Positions 8,436-18,215 of a stretch of 57,902 nucleotides of DNA are shown here, one piece after another. A program made the translations under genes and the position numbers. The notes beneath the pieces are model-generated. The model made no database searches and was not told the DNA's origin. It saw only the letters and a list, made by a program, of their open reading frames with translations. The stretch comes from Chloroflexota bacterium (lineage in GTDB: Bacteria; Chloroflexota; Anaerolineae; Aggregatilineales; UBA2796). Numbering within the stretch: position 1 is the stretch's first letter; every line of letters starts with the position of its first letter. The stretch is taken from positions 1 to 57,902 of the forward strand of contig JAJPHV010000086.1 in assembly GCA_021325095.1 (NCBI GenBank), written 5' to 3'.

Positions 8436-9250
8436 TCGCCCGTCTCGCTGCTGTCTGGCACGCGCGGCGGCCCATAGACCTGCGCCACCCGCGCCCGGTA
8501 ATCGTCGTAGGTGCGCTCAAACAGGTCGGCGGAGGCAGCGCTGCCGATCAATACGCCGCTGGTCAGGACGAGCGGCGGCTGGCCGCGCCGGGTCAGTTCG
8601 GCGGCAACCAGGCATTTCATGGCGTTGACCACGACGGCATAACCCACCGTCGAACCTGGCCCGACGGGATACTGCAAGCCTTCGACCTGTACCATCGCGT
8701 CCCCTTTTGGGGAGCAGTTATCGATCACCACGTCGGCAATGTCGGTCAGGCGCTTGCCCGAACTGTGCTTCGGCACAGACGCCAGGCAGTGATCGAGCGA
8801 AACGACGGCGATGAGCGGCATTCCACGCCGCTTCACGCCGAGCGCCACATCGATCACCACGCCGTTGACCCCGCTGTTAGAAAAAACGATGAAACTGTCG
8901 TGCGGGCCAAACACGAAGTTATTCAAGATGACCTCGCCAAAACCTTCGAGCCTTTCCAGGTAGATCGCCTGGCGCTGGCCGTTGGCCCCGACCACCTGCG
9001 TATGGTAGGTCAGCGAGAGTTCCACAATGGGATGAAAGCCGGGGAAACTGCCATGCCGCGGAAAAATTTCCTCGACAGCCATGCGGGAATGGCCCGTGCC
9101 GAAAAGGTGAACCAACCCGCCCGCTGCAATCGAGTCGACGCAGATTTGCGCGGCAGCGGCGATGTTGGGCAGTTGCGTGCTGCGAATCCGATCCAGGATG
9201 GTTTGCGCGCCATCCAGGTAGGCCAGTGCTGGCCCCTGATCAATGGTCAT
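8432..9250 (-). CDS. SIS-domain protein (UPF0309-like phosphosugar-binding)
   Basis: This 272-residue protein has a sugar isomerase (SIS) fold. LVHLFGTGHSRMAVEE near residue 46 and the later FIVFSNSGVNGVV supply the two Ser/Gly-rich phosphosugar loops. It resembles the UPF0309 group rather than MurR/RpiR regulators, having no HTH. It probably isomerises or binds a phosphorylated (amino)sugar. Its ribosome site (GTGAGG, about 8 bases before the ATG) lies at the edge of the adjacent inverted-repeat element, so the element's left arm appears to serve as its translation signal. The SDR gene overlaps its end. Confidence 0.85.
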   Translation of the reverse strand: MTIDQGPALAYLDGAQTILDRIRSTQLPNIAAAAQICVDSIAAGGLVHLFGTGHSRMAVEEIFPRHGSFPGFHPIVELSLTYHTQVVGANGQRQAIYLERLEGFGEVILNNFVFGPHDSFIVFSNSGVNGVVIDVALGVKRRGMPLIAVVSLDHCLASVPKHSSGKRLTDIADVVIDNCSPKGDAMVQVEGLQYPVGPGSTVGYAVVVNAMKCLVAAELTRRGQPPLVLTSGVLIGSAASADLFERTYDDYRARVAQVYGPPRVPDSSETGE

Positions 9251-9257
9251 GAATTAA

Positions 9258-9473
9258 CCTCACCCCCAACCCCTCTCCACCCTGTGGAGAGGGGAGTCAA
9301 TAACATCTGTTTACGCGGAACCTCTCTGCTTGCAGAGAGGGGAACGAATGCAACCTCACCCCCAGCCCGGCCGATGAGTACATCGGTTCCGCAAGCAGAG
9401 AGGGGAGCAGGAACCAGACGTGGCTCCTACTGGTTCCCCCTCTCCACAGGGTGGAGAGGGGTTGGGGGTGAGG
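9258..9473. repeat. Family A inverted-repeat element, 37-bp perfect arms
   Basis: The arms 9258-9294 and 9437-9473 are exact reverse complements of each other. Each arm contains its own hairpin with an 11-bp stem (CCCCTCTCCAC against GTGGAGAGGGG around CCT), and its outer edge reads GGGGGTGAGG when facing outward. The 142-bp interior holds a further palindrome (TCTCTGC...GCAGAGA) and another CCTCACCCCC copy. It sits within an operon between the SIS and isomerase genes. Related single or double arms occur at 18110, 22181, 24985, 27846 and 29039. The structure is MITE- or REP-like, with no transposase in it. Confidence 0.9.
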
Positions 9474-9479
9474 TCAATC

Positions 9480-10388
9480 CTACCGCATGAACTGTTCCAG
9501 ATACCGCTTTGACTGGCTGAGAGCACGCTTGCGGCTGTCGAGCGAGTCCTCATAGGCACGGTCTTCGACCTCAATGCAGACCGGGCCGCGGTAGCCTGTG
9601 TCGGTCAGCGCCGAGAAGAACTTACCCCATTCCACGCTGCCCAAGCCCGGCAGTTTGGGGATGTGCCACTTCAGGCCCAGGATACCCCGCTCGTAGATCA
9701 GGTCGGTCAGGATTTTTTCGTCTTTGGCGTGGACATGTACCAGCCTGTCGCGGAAATCGTAGATGGCGCGCACGTAGTCGATGTGCTGCCAGATCAGATG
9801 CGAGGGGTCGAAGTTCAGCCCGAAATGCTGGCTGGGTATCCTCCCGAACATGCGCCGCCAGACTTCCGGCGAGATCGCCAGGTTCTTGCCGCCCGGCCAT
9901 TCGTCCAGGCTGAACAGCATCGGGCAGTTTTCGATGCCGATGCGCACGTTTTGCTGCTCGGCAAAGGCGATAATGGGCGGCCAGACCTCCTCGAACAGCG
10001 GCCAGTTGTCCTCTATCGACTTTGCCGGATCGCGCCCGATAAAGGTATTCATGACATTGACGCCGAGCAGGGCCGAGGCCGCGATCACCTTCTTGATGTG
10101 GGCGATGTACGTCTCGCGCTCGGCAGGGTCAGCAGCCAGCGGGTTCGGGTAATAGCCCAGGCCCGAAATCTTGACGCCGTACCGCTGCGCCAATGCCTTG
10201 ACCTTCTCGGCGTCGCCCTGGCTGAAGTTCGTCACGTCGATGTGCGTCACCCCGGCATAGCGGCGCTCGGCCTGGCCGACAGGCCAGCACATCAATTCCA
10301 CACAATCAAACCCATTTTGCGCGGCAAAAGCCAGCACCTCCTCCAGCGAGAGGTCGGGCAATATCGCGCTGACAAATCCAAGCTGCAT
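9480..10388 (-). CDS. Sugar phosphate isomerase/epimerase (xylose isomerase-like TIM barrel)
   Basis: The 302-residue protein belongs to the AP-endonuclease-family-2 TIM barrel group that includes IolE, hydroxypyruvate isomerase and many sugar epimerases. Visible metal-site sequences are GIENCP near residue 156, [10 protein letters not shown] near 197, HVHAKD near 225 and [12 protein letters not shown] near the end. It most likely isomerises or epimerises a keto-sugar acid or inosose. ATG 10388 has a strong GGGGGAAGG site. It is second in the operon, 19 bp after the Gfo/Idh gene, and is followed by the family A repeat. Substrate unknown. Confidence 0.88.
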   Translation of the reverse strand: MQLGFVSAILPDLSLEEVLAFAAQNGFDCVELMCWPVGQAERRYAGVTHIDVTNFSQGDAEKVKALAQRYGVKISGLGYYPNPLAADPAERETYIAHIKKVIAASALLGVNVMNTFIGRDPAKSIEDNWPLFEEVWPPIIAFAEQQNVRIGIENCPMLFSLDEWPGGKNLAISPEVWRRMFGRIPSQHFGLNFDPSHLIWQHIDYVRAIYDFRDRLVHVHAKDEKILTDLIYERGILGLKWHIPKLPGLGSVEWGKFFSALTDTGYRGPVCIEVEDRAYEDSLDSRKRALSQSKRYLEQFMR

Positions 10389-10407
10389 CGTACCTTCCCC
10401 CTTCTCG

Positions 10408-11556
10408 TTAGCGGATGTCGATCCAGCGGCGCTCGCGGTGGCTGCTCAGGATGGCGTCGCACAGCGTCACCTCGTCATGCCCGTCCTCGAAGGTCGGGTA
10501 GGGCTTGGGCGCGCTGAAATCGCCCGCCTGCAAATAGCCGTAGATAGCCCGGTAAAGCTGCTTGAACGTATCCGGGAAGCCCTCGTTGTGCCCGCCAGGA
10601 TAATTGGCATAGGCGCGGGCGGCATCACTCAGCAGCGACGGGTCTTTGAGCAGGTGTCCATTGGCCCGATCCCGGTGGCCGAGCCAGAGTTCGTTGGGGC
10701 GCTCCGAGTCCCAGGCGATAGCTCCTTTGGAACCGGCGATTTCAAAGGTAAGCTGGTTCTTGCGTCCGGCGTTGACCTGCGAGACGGCCATCGAGCCACG
10801 CGCGCCGTTGTCGTAGTGGAACAGCACCGCTCCCCAATCCTCGGTGCGGATGTCTACCGTGTCGTATTCGATGGGGCCGCTTTGCTCCTTGCCTTTGAAA
10901 GTGGCAACTGCCTGGCGTGGCTTTTTGCGCCTGGTGATGAATGTGGCGAGATCGGCCAGCAGCGCTTCGACGCGCAGCCCGGTCACGAAGCCGAGCAAAT
11001 CCATCCAGTGCGTGCCGATGTCGCCGATGGCGCGCACCTCGCCGCCTTCTTCCGGCACGAGCCGCCAGTTCCAGTCGGTGTCGTACAGCAGCCAGTCCTG
11101 CACGTAAGCGCCGCGCAGCGTGTAGACTTGCCCGATCTCGCCGCTGCGCACGATCTCCCGCGCCTGGATAACCATCGGGTAGAAGCGGATGTTGTAGTTG
11201 ACGGCGCTGATCAGGTTCGGTTTGCTGCGCGCCAGTTCGACCAGCGCTGCCGTCTCTTTCGCGTTCATGGCGAGCGGCTTCTCGCAAACCACGTGCTTGC
11301 CGGCCTGCAAGGCGCGCTGCGACATCTCAAAGTGCGTTTTGTTGGGCGTCGTGATGTGAATCACATTCACGGCGGGATCGTCCAGGATGGCCTGGAAATC
11401 CCGGTAGGCGGTGGGCAGGTTCAGTTGGCGGGCGGCCTGTTCGCTCTTTTCGGCGCTGGAGCCGAGGATACCCTGCACGGTGATGCCCAGACGTTGCAGT
11501 GCCTCAACGTGCACCGGGCCGATAAATCCAGTTCCAACAACAGCAACGGCAGTCAT
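10408..11556 (-). CDS. Gfo/Idh/MocA family oxidoreductase (sugar operon)
   Basis: The 382-residue protein begins at ATG 11556 with the Rossmann motif GTGFIG. The family signature CEKPLAMN (near residue 93) holds the catalytic lysine. The substrate domain contains [10 protein letters not shown], typical of inositol- and disaccharide-oxidising members, and the C-terminal [17 protein letters not shown] is common in this subgroup. It is the first gene of the leftward operon with isomerase, SIS and SDR genes, so it probably makes the first oxidation of the imported sugar. An in-frame ATG 39 bases upstream is possible, but GGAAAGG before 11556 favours the shorter form. Confidence 0.9.
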   Translation of the reverse strand: MTAVAVVGTGFIGPVHVEALQRLGITVQGILGSSAEKSEQAARQLNLPTAYRDFQAILDDPAVNVIHITTPNKTHFEMSQRALQAGKHVVCEKPLAMNAKETAALVELARSKPNLISAVNYNIRFYPMVIQAREIVRSGEIGQVYTLRGAYVQDWLLYDTDWNWRLVPEEGGEVRAIGDIGTHWMDLLGFVTGLRVEALLADLATFITRRKKPRQAVATFKGKEQSGPIEYDTVDIRTEDWGAVLFHYDNGARGSMAVSQVNAGRKNQLTFEIAGSKGAIAWDSERPNELWLGHRDRANGHLLKDPSLLSDAARAYANYPGGHNEGFPDTFKQLYRAIYGYLQAGDFSAPKPYPTFEDGHDEVTLCDAILSSHRERRWIDIR

Positions 11557-11727
11557 AAGGCGGCCTTTCCAGAGGGGATTTAAGTATGCGGGCAATTATG
11601 GGCAGTCCGCCAGAGGCTGTCAAGCGGTTCACTGACCGTCCCTGACTGTAACCCTGCTGCGCCGCTTACAAGAACAATGCACCGGAAGCGTTTTCCTTCC
11701 AGCGATGTCGCGCCGGCGCAAGGCCAT

Positions 11728-12237
11728 CTACCCTGTGCTCTCAATGCTCAAGAGCACAGGGCCGCCCGCACGCGGGCTGCGCTCAAGATAATAGGCTTTG
11801 TAGGGGACGCTGTCATCCAGCACCAGCCACACCGCTGGCCGCACGAAGAACCGGAGCGACCCGACGCTGATTTCATCCAGCGGCAAGCCGCCAAGCGGCG
11901 CGATCTCGTGTTTCTGCAACGGGCCATTAATGATCTTGACGCCGCTTTTGAGGGTGGGATAGGTGCGGATAGCAAACAGCAACAGCGTTGCCAGGATCGT
12001 TACGGCAAACAGCGCACCGATCAAATCCAGATTCGGCGCAAGGCCAAGCCAGTTTACAAACAGCGCCACGCAGAACAGCACGACCAGCGCACCCAAAAGG
12101 TGCTCGCCCAGACGTGCAGCGAGGTAACGCCAGCGCTGCCGGGCGCTCAATTGCCCGGCGCGGTTCGCGGCCAGGTCGTAGTCGTCAAAGCGTTGAGCGC
12201 GCTGCAGATCGCTTACGGGCTGTATGGGCCTGAACAT
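11728..12237 (-). CDS. Hypothetical two-span membrane protein
   Basis: I do not recognise a family. The 169-residue product starts at ATG 12237, preceded by GGGGGGAAG. It has a charged N-terminal cytoplasmic part and two adjacent hydrophobic segments (about residues 45-65, LLGALVVLFCVALFVNWL, and 71-91). A C-terminal beta-rich soluble domain of about 75 residues follows. It is transcribed divergently from aspS, with about 150 bp between them. No partner gene is evident. Confidence 0.65.
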   Translation of the reverse strand: MFRPIQPVSDLQRAQRFDDYDLAANRAGQLSARQRWRYLAARLGEHLLGALVVLFCVALFVNWLGLAPNLDLIGALFAVTILATLLLFAIRTYPTLKSGVKIINGPLQKHEIAPLGGLPLDEISVGSLRFFVRPAVWLVLDDSVPYKAYYLERSPRAGGPVLLSIESTG

Positions 12238-12385
12238 AGCTTCCCCCCGCCTCATCTGGCATAATCTGGCGTAATTGTATCATATGCAGCACAGGCTTTG
12301 CGTTTCGCCGGACGCCATGTTAATCTCCCTGGCACGACACACAAACCACTGCCAGGAACGCTGCTTTTCTTTGCCGAGGTTGTTC

Positions 12386-14176
12386 ATGCTGAAATCGCAT
12401 AATTGTGGCGAACTGCGGCCCACACACATTGACCAGGAAGTGACGCTGGCGGGGTGGGTCAACCGCCGACGCGACCAGGGCGGCCTGATCTTTATCGATC
12501 TGCGAGATCGCTGGGGAATCACGCAGGCGACTGTTAACGCGCAGACGGCCCCGGAAGCACACGCGGCGGCGGCCCAGGTTGGCCGCGAGTACGTGATTCA
12601 GGTCAAAGGCATCGTGCGTGCCCGCCCGGAGGGGATGATCAACCCCGGCCTGGCGACGGGTGCGATTGAGGTCGAAGTCCAGTCCTTGCGGGTGCTGAAT
12701 GCGGCGCGCCCTACGCCGTTCGACATCAGCAGCGACAACAAGGTGGACGAAGCGCTCCGTTTGAAGTATCGCTATCTTGATCTGCGCCGCCCGCACATGC
12801 AGCAGAACATCGTGCTGCGGGCGCGCGTCACCAAGTTCATCCGCGACTACCTGTACGAGCGCGGCTTCATCGAAATCGAGACACCCATCCTGTTCAAGAC
12901 GACGCCCGAAGGAGCGCGCGACTACCTTGTGCCCAGCCGCGTTCATCCCGGCAAATTCTACGCGCTGCCGCAAAGCCCGCAGCAGCTAAAGCAACTGCTG
13001 ATGGTAGCCGGGTACGAGCGCTACTTCCAGATTGCACGCTGCTTCCGGGATGAAGATCAGCGCGGGGATCGCCAGCCGGAGTTTACGCAGCTTGATCTGG
13101 AGATGAGCTTTGTCGAGCGTGAGGACGTGATGGCCCTGATCGAAGGGCTGATGACGGCCCTGGTCGAGCAGGTGTCGGATCGGGAACTGGTGACCAAACC
13201 GTTCCCACGTCTCAGCCACCAGGAAGCGCTTGCCAGATATGGCACGGACAAACCGGACTTACGCTATGGCCTGGAAATCGTGGACATCACCGACATCGCG
13301 GGCAAGAGCGGCTTCCAGGTGTTCGTGAACAATGCCGCTGCGGGCAAGCCGACCCGTGCCCTGCGCATCCCGGGCTGCGGCAACTACAGCCGCAAACAGC
13401 TTTCCGACCTGGAAGACCTGGCGAAGTCGGTGGGCGCCAAGGGCCTGGCCTGGATGGCGCTCGAAACGGGCGAGAGCGGGCAGGTGAAATCGCCCATTGC
13501 CAAGTTCTTCACTGTCGAGCAGTTGGTGGCACTCATGGATCGGCTCCAGGCGCAGCCGGGCGACCTGGTGCTGATCTCGTCCGATACCCCGGCCATTGTC
13601 GCTGCCGTCCTGGACACGCTGCGGCGCGAGTTTGGCGAGAGGCTTGGGCTGGCCGACCCGAAGAAGATCGCCTTTTGCTGGGTGATAGACTTTCCGCTCT
13701 TTGAGTGGAACCCCGACGAAAACCGGTGGGACCCCAGCCATCATCTGTTCACCTCGCCCATGCCGCAGGATATCCCCTTGCTGGACACTGACCCTGCGCA
13801 GGTGCGCGGCCAGCAGTACGACCTGGCCTGCAACGGCTACGAGGTGGCAGGCGGCAGCATCCGTATCCATGATCGGCAGTTGCAGGAGAGAATCTTCGGG
13901 CTGATCGGGCTGGACGTGGAAGACGCCAAACAGCGCTTCGGCCACATGCTCGAAGCCTTCGAGTACGGCACGCCGCCGCATGGAGGCATTGCGCCGGGCA
14001 TTGACCGGCTGACGATGTTACTGGCAGGCGAGCCGAATATCCGCGAGGTGATCGCCTTCCCCAAGAGCCAGCAGGCTGCCGACCTGATGGCGGGTGCACC
14101 TTCCGAGGCAGAACCCAAACAGCTTGAAGAACTGCACATTGCCATCGTCGAAGACCAGCGTGCGCGAGAGGCATAA
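12386..14176 (+). CDS. aspS: Aspartyl-tRNA synthetase
   Basis: The 596-residue enzyme charges tRNA with aspartate and has the bacterial class IIb length. An N-terminal OB-fold anticodon domain (LAGWVNRRRDQGG) is followed by the catalytic core. Motif 2 is FRDEDQRGDRQPEFTQLD, and motif 3 is GIAPGIDRLTMLL. A GAD insertion domain lies between. ATG 12386 is chosen because the OB fold starts there; the upstream in-frame extension is low in conservation. The residue after RRRD, used by some enzymes to tell tRNA-Asp from tRNA-Asn, is Gln here. The HEAT-like gene begins 7 bp after the stop and is probably cotranscribed. Confidence 0.97.
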   Translation: MLKSHNCGELRPTHIDQEVTLAGWVNRRRDQGGLIFIDLRDRWGITQATVNAQTAPEAHAAAAQVGREYVIQVKGIVRARPEGMINPGLATGAIEVEVQSLRVLNAARPTPFDISSDNKVDEALRLKYRYLDLRRPHMQQNIVLRARVTKFIRDYLYERGFIEIETPILFKTTPEGARDYLVPSRVHPGKFYALPQSPQQLKQLLMVAGYERYFQIARCFRDEDQRGDRQPEFTQLDLEMSFVEREDVMALIEGLMTALVEQVSDRELVTKPFPRLSHQEALARYGTDKPDLRYGLEIVDITDIAGKSGFQVFVNNAAAGKPTRALRIPGCGNYSRKQLSDLEDLAKSVGAKGLAWMALETGESGQVKSPIAKFFTVEQLVALMDRLQAQPGDLVLISSDTPAIVAAVLDTLRREFGERLGLADPKKIAFCWVIDFPLFEWNPDENRWDPSHHLFTSPMPQDIPLLDTDPAQVRGQQYDLACNGYEVAGGSIRIHDRQLQERIFGLIGLDVEDAKQRFGHMLEAFEYGTPPHGGIAPGIDRLTMLLAGEPNIREVIAFPKSQQAADLMAGAPSEAEPKQLEELHIAIVEDQRAREA

Positions 14177-14183
14177 CGCAACC

Positions 14184-15014
14184 ATGCCTGTGAGGAAAGT
14201 CAACTACAAAGATGATCTGTGCAAACTGGTTCCGGCGGTGCTAAAAAACGGCAGTGTTGGGCCGCTGGAAAGTTATCTGACTGCCAACAGCAAACTGCCC
14301 GGCCCGCGTATGAACCTGGAACTGGTCAGCACTTTTGCCGACGTGATCGGCCAAATCGTCACCGAGCCAGACCCGCCCGTCGAACGGATCGAAAAGCTGC
14401 TCGACGGCTGGGCTGCACTGTCTCCCGAAGAAGCCCCGGCTAACGATCCGCGTGAAATCCTGCCGGCGGCAGCAGCGCTGTCTTACGGCCAGGCGGCAGT
14501 GTCTCGCCCCGATTGGTGGGAAGGCGAGTTTGCCAAACTGCGCAAAGCGGCTTCCGATCCGCGCTGGCGGATGCACGAGATGGTGGCAGCAGCTTTGCAG
14601 CGTGCATTGGAGGCCGACTGGCCGCGTGCGTTCGACGCTGTTGCCGGCTGGATGCAGGACGACGATCCGCTCGTCTTACGGGCAGCCGCCGCGGCTGTCG
14701 CGGAGCCTTCCTTGCTGACCGACACGACACGCGGCATGAACGCGCTGTCGATCCAGGCACAGGCCATAAGCTGGCTGATCCGGCAGCCCGCCGATGCACG
14801 CCGCACGGAAGCGGCGCGTGCCCTGCGCAAGGCGCTTGGCTACACGGTGAGCGTAGCTGTCGCTGCCGTGCCTGAACCGGGCTTCGAGATGATGATGCGA
14901 CTGGCCGCCATGCCGGACCGGGATGCGAAATGGATCGTGCGGGAAAACTTGAAAAAAGCGCGGCTTAACCCCTGGCCGGAAAAGGTCGAGGCGCTGCAAA
15001 AGTTGATCGAGTGA
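14184..15014 (+). CDS. HEAT/ARM-repeat-like protein
   Basis: The 276-residue, alpha-helical product has repeated Ala/Leu-rich helices of the HEAT or DNA-alkylation-repeat type (for example WRMHEMVAAALQRALE and DPLVLRAAAAAVAEPSLL). DNA alkylation repeat glycosylases have such a solenoid, but I could not confirm their catalytic Asp and Trp, so a scaffold role is as likely. It starts at ATG 14184, just after aspS. No signal peptide or membrane segment is present. Confidence 0.7.
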   Translation: MPVRKVNYKDDLCKLVPAVLKNGSVGPLESYLTANSKLPGPRMNLELVSTFADVIGQIVTEPDPPVERIEKLLDGWAALSPEEAPANDPREILPAAAALSYGQAAVSRPDWWEGEFAKLRKAASDPRWRMHEMVAAALQRALEADWPRAFDAVAGWMQDDDPLVLRAAAAAVAEPSLLTDTTRGMNALSIQAQAISWLIRQPADARRTEAARALRKALGYTVSVAVAAVPEPGFEMMMRLAAMPDRDAKWIVRENLKKARLNPWPEKVEALQKLIE

Positions 15015-15160
15015 GTAGTGCTGATTGCGGGCCGCTCCCTGTAGACAGAGCAAGAAGTAAGAGTTAAATTAAGCAAGGCGGGTTGAGGTAATTTCTGGCG
15101 TTCGGCGGCTGAATCGCGTATACTGCAATTGGGTTCAGGTTCGCGTACACAATACACGGT

Positions 15161-18088
15161 GTGGCGATGGAAACTCAACGGACATTTACGCCTCACGGGG
15201 CGCCGATTCGCAATGCGAAACTACTGCCCGTTCAGCCGCCCGGTCAGGTGATTGGCCGCAACCGCGAACTGGCCTCCATGCACGTGACGCTGAAGGTCGG
15301 CTCCTCGGTGTTGCTCTCCGGGCAGCCAGGCATCGGCAAAACCGCATTGGCCTCGGTGCTGGCCGCCGCATACATTGCGTCCAATCCGGGCGGAGTGCTC
15401 TGGTTTAACACCACCGAGGACGACGTTGATCTGCTGATCGCCCGCGTGGGCCGCGCTTACGGCGTCAATGCCCTGACCGTTCCGGGTGAAGACGGCTCCA
15501 ATAACGCCGAAGTGGTGCGCGCGCTGCTCGAAAAAAACCGCCCGCTGGTCGTGCTCGATGGATTGGTTGATCTGGATGCGGCACGCGAATTTGTCCGCCA
15601 GTGCGCCAACAAAATCCCCGTAATCATCGCCAACGAATTGCCGGGCGCTGGCCCCTGGACGCCCATCAGCCTGGAGCCGCTCTCGCCGGAAGACAGCATC
15701 GCGCTGTTCCGCTTCTACTCCGGGCTTTTCGATGCTCTATATACACCGGACATCGAGGGCCTGTGCAAATTCCTGGGCGGTATTCCATTTGCGATTGAAC
15801 TGGCCGCGCGGCTGGTCACCGTTGACGACCTGACGCCCGCCGAACTGCTGACCACGCTTCCCTCCAGCGTCGGGCAGGACAGCCAGTTCATGATGATGTC
15901 GGTGATCTTCAAGCGCCTGCCGTCGCCTGTGCAGGCCATGCTGCTCGTGCTGTCGGCGCTCAGTTCTGGGGCCGCCACTGCTGAACTGATCAGCGACCTG
16001 AGCCGGGTTCCCGCGCCGAACATCATTCCGTTGATGCGCCAACTGGTCACACGCGGCGTGGCCCGCGAATATGCCAGCTATGGGCAATTTGCCTACGCCC
16101 TCCAAGAAAGCGCACAGCTTTATACCCGCAACTGGCTGGAACAGTACCAGCGCCTGCACACGACAGAAAGCCGCGCCTTGCAGTCTGTGCTGACCTACGT
16201 TGAACGCCACGCCCGCAATACCAGCGCCAACCATGACCGCCTGGCCGCCGAAATGGACAACATCGTGGGTGCGGCGGCCTTCGCTACGGCTACCGGACAG
16301 GCCGCCCCGGTGCGGCAGATGATTCATGCCCTGAGCCAGAAGGCGGGCGACTTCATCGCACTGCGCGGCTTCCAGCCCGAACTTGAGCAGTTGAAGAAAC
16401 TCTCGACGCTGCTGGTGGCCGCCCCGGCAGAACCAACGCAGGGTTCAGCGTCCGCACCTGTCACACCACCCGCACCACCCGAAACGATGCCAGGGCCGTC
16501 GGAACCGCCCGCGCCGTTGACACAGACTGCTCCGGCACAACCAACGCCTGTTCACATCCCTGAGCCGCCCGTTGACGAGGAGGCGACGCCCGCCGTCGAA
16601 CGCGCGCCCATCGTCCCCAGGCTGCCCGTTGAGGCGGAGATTCCTGCCCCTGACGAAAAAAGCACCCAGGAAAGCACCGCTGTTCGCGCTTCCTTCCTCG
16701 AGCAGACGCAAGGCAGCACGCCAGTCACCGATGCGGAACCAGTCCCGGCGCCGCCTGCCGCGCCCGAAGTCGGCGAGGCGGTTCCCCTGGCCGAACGGGG
16801 CGACTGGAGCCAGCCGCTTGAGCCGTCACCAGACGTTCCGCCATTCCCGCTGGCGGAAGCGATCAGCCCGGAGATTCCGGCTGGCAATCCACCTGTCGAG
16901 ACCCAGCCACCTGTTGCCACGTCCGCCCTGCCGGAGACAGAAGCCGTCGCCATCGTGCCAGAGCAGGTTGTAGAGGTGGCTACCGAACCCGCTGTCGCCG
17001 AACCACCCACATCGCCCGAAGACACACAAACACCAACGCCACTCTCGCTCCCGACCATTGAGCAGCAGTTGGCGGATGCGCGGGCGGCAGGCGATCTGGC
17101 GGCGCAGGCCAGGCTGCTGCACACGCTCGGCCAGTACTACGCCGATCAGGGAAGGCGTGACGAAGCACTGTCCTATTATCGGCAGGCACTTGAGGTCTAC
17201 GAATCTAACAACGACAACGACGGCATCCTGGCAGCACTGGATGCGCTGGCCGCCATCACGGCGCAGGCCGACGATGTTGAAGGCGCATTGGTCTATGCCA
17301 CGCGCGGCGTCAACCTGGCGCAGCAGATCGGCGACAAGGATCGCCTGGGTCGGCTACAAACCCGGCTGGGCGACGTGCGGTTGGCACTCGGCGATACCCC
17401 GGCAGCCATCACGACCTACAGCCAGGCCGCCGAGACGCTGCGCGGCACGGAGAACTGGCTGGCGATTGGCATGGTCATGACGAAATTGGGCGACGCCTAC
17501 CTTGAGCAAGACCAGCCAGAAGAAGCGGCCAGAATGCTGGAGCCTGCGCTGGCGATCTTCCGCCGCGAGCGGCACAGCGACTACGAGAGCCGTGTCCTGG
17601 ACACGATGGGCATGGTCTACGCCAGACTGAACCAGTGGCCCAAAGCGCAGGAATTCCACGAGCAAGCGCTGGCGCTGGCCCGCCAGCACGCCGACCAGGT
17701 GGAGGAAGCGGCGCAGCTTGCCGCCCTGGCCCGCGCCCGCGAACTTCAGGGCGATCCATCCGGGGCCGTCAACTTCTATCGGCAAGCCCTGCATATCAGC
17801 TATCTACTCGGCGACATCGATTTGCAGGCCGAAAATGCTTTTGAACTGGGCCGCCTGCTTATCGATGATACCCGCACGTTGATGCAGGCCGCTCAACTGC
17901 TGCGCGAATCCGATTCGCTGATCCCCAACAGCGAGGCGCGGCGCTTGCTCAGTCGCGCTGACAAGCGACTGGAACGCACCCGCGCTGCCGGGATCGCGCT
18001 GCCACCTGCCGAAGGCTCCAACCGCGACTTTGCGGCAGCAGCCTACGGCGGGCTTCATGGTGAGCTAAAGCCAATACCTCTTCGTTAA
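15161..18088 (+). CDS. STAND-type NB-ARC ATPase with proline-rich linker and TPR tail
   Basis: This 975-residue protein has three parts. Residues about 28-420 form a STAND/NB-ARC ATPase with Walker A GQPGIGKT (54-61) and Walker B PLVVLDGL (128-135), followed by winged-helix-like sequence. Residues about 425-625 are a low-complexity linker very rich in Pro, Ala, Glu and Thr. Residues about 625-940 are TPR repeats (for example AARLLHTLGQYYADQGRRDEA). STAND proteins act as ligand-gated molecular switches, usually oligomerising when the repeat tail senses a signal. No effector domain is obvious, so the output is unknown. The start is GTG 15161 or ATG 15167, and neither has a strong ribosome site. 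Confidence 0.85.
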   Translation: MAMETQRTFTPHGAPIRNAKLLPVQPPGQVIGRNRELASMHVTLKVGSSVLLSGQPGIGKTALASVLAAAYIASNPGGVLWFNTTEDDVDLLIARVGRAYGVNALTVPGEDGSNNAEVVRALLEKNRPLVVLDGLVDLDAAREFVRQCANKIPVIIANELPGAGPWTPISLEPLSPEDSIALFRFYSGLFDALYTPDIEGLCKFLGGIPFAIELAARLVTVDDLTPAELLTTLPSSVGQDSQFMMMSVIFKRLPSPVQAMLLVLSALSSGAATAELISDLSRVPAPNIIPLMRQLVTRGVAREYASYGQFAYALQESAQLYTRNWLEQYQRLHTTESRALQSVLTYVERHARNTSANHDRLAAEMDNIVGAAAFATATGQAAPVRQMIHALSQKAGDFIALRGFQPELEQLKKLSTLLVAAPAEPTQGSASAPVTPPAPPETMPGPSEPPAPLTQTAPAQPTPVHIPEPPVDEEATPAVERAPIVPRLPVEAEIPAPDEKSTQESTAVRASFLEQTQGSTPVTDAEPVPAPPAAPEVGEAVPLAERGDWSQPLEPSPDVPPFPLAEAISPEIPAGNPPVETQPPVATSALPETEAVAIVPEQVVEVATEPAVAEPPTSPEDTQTPTPLSLPTIEQQLADARAAGDLAAQARLLHTLGQYYADQGRRDEALSYYRQALEVYESNNDNDGILAALDALAAITAQADDVEGALVYATRGVNLAQQIGDKDRLGRLQTRLGDVRLALGDTPAAITTYSQAAETLRGTENWLAIGMVMTKLGDAYLEQDQPEEAARMLEPALAIFRRERHSDYESRVLDTMGMVYARLNQWPKAQEFHEQALALARQHADQVEEAAQLAALARARELQGDPSGAVNFYRQALHISYLLGDIDLQAENAFELGRLLIDDTRTLMQAAQLLRESDSLIPNSEARRLLSRADKRLERTRAAGIALPPAEGSNRDFAAAAYGGLHGELKPIPLR

Positions 18089-18109
18089 GGGCGAGTAGCC
18101 TGTTGCAGC

Positions 18110-18153
18110 CCTCATCCCCTGGCCCCTTCCCCCGCCAGGGGTTGGGGGTGAGA
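18110..18153. repeat. Family A repeat, single unit
   Basis: This short copy begins CCTCATCCCCT and ends GGGGTTGGGGGTGAGAG, with an internal CCCC/GGGG hairpin. It lies between the convergent STAND and SET genes. Confidence 0.75.
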
Positions 18154-18215
18154 GCTTATCTCAGAAGTATTGGAGCTAAAGCCACTCGATATGCCTGCCT
18201 GACGCTTCCCGACAG

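Noticed and set aside
10438..11583. A 381-codon plus-strand frame over the second Gfo/Idh gene
   Set aside because: The minus strand carries the EKP motif and Rossmann fold; the plus frame has no recognisable feature.
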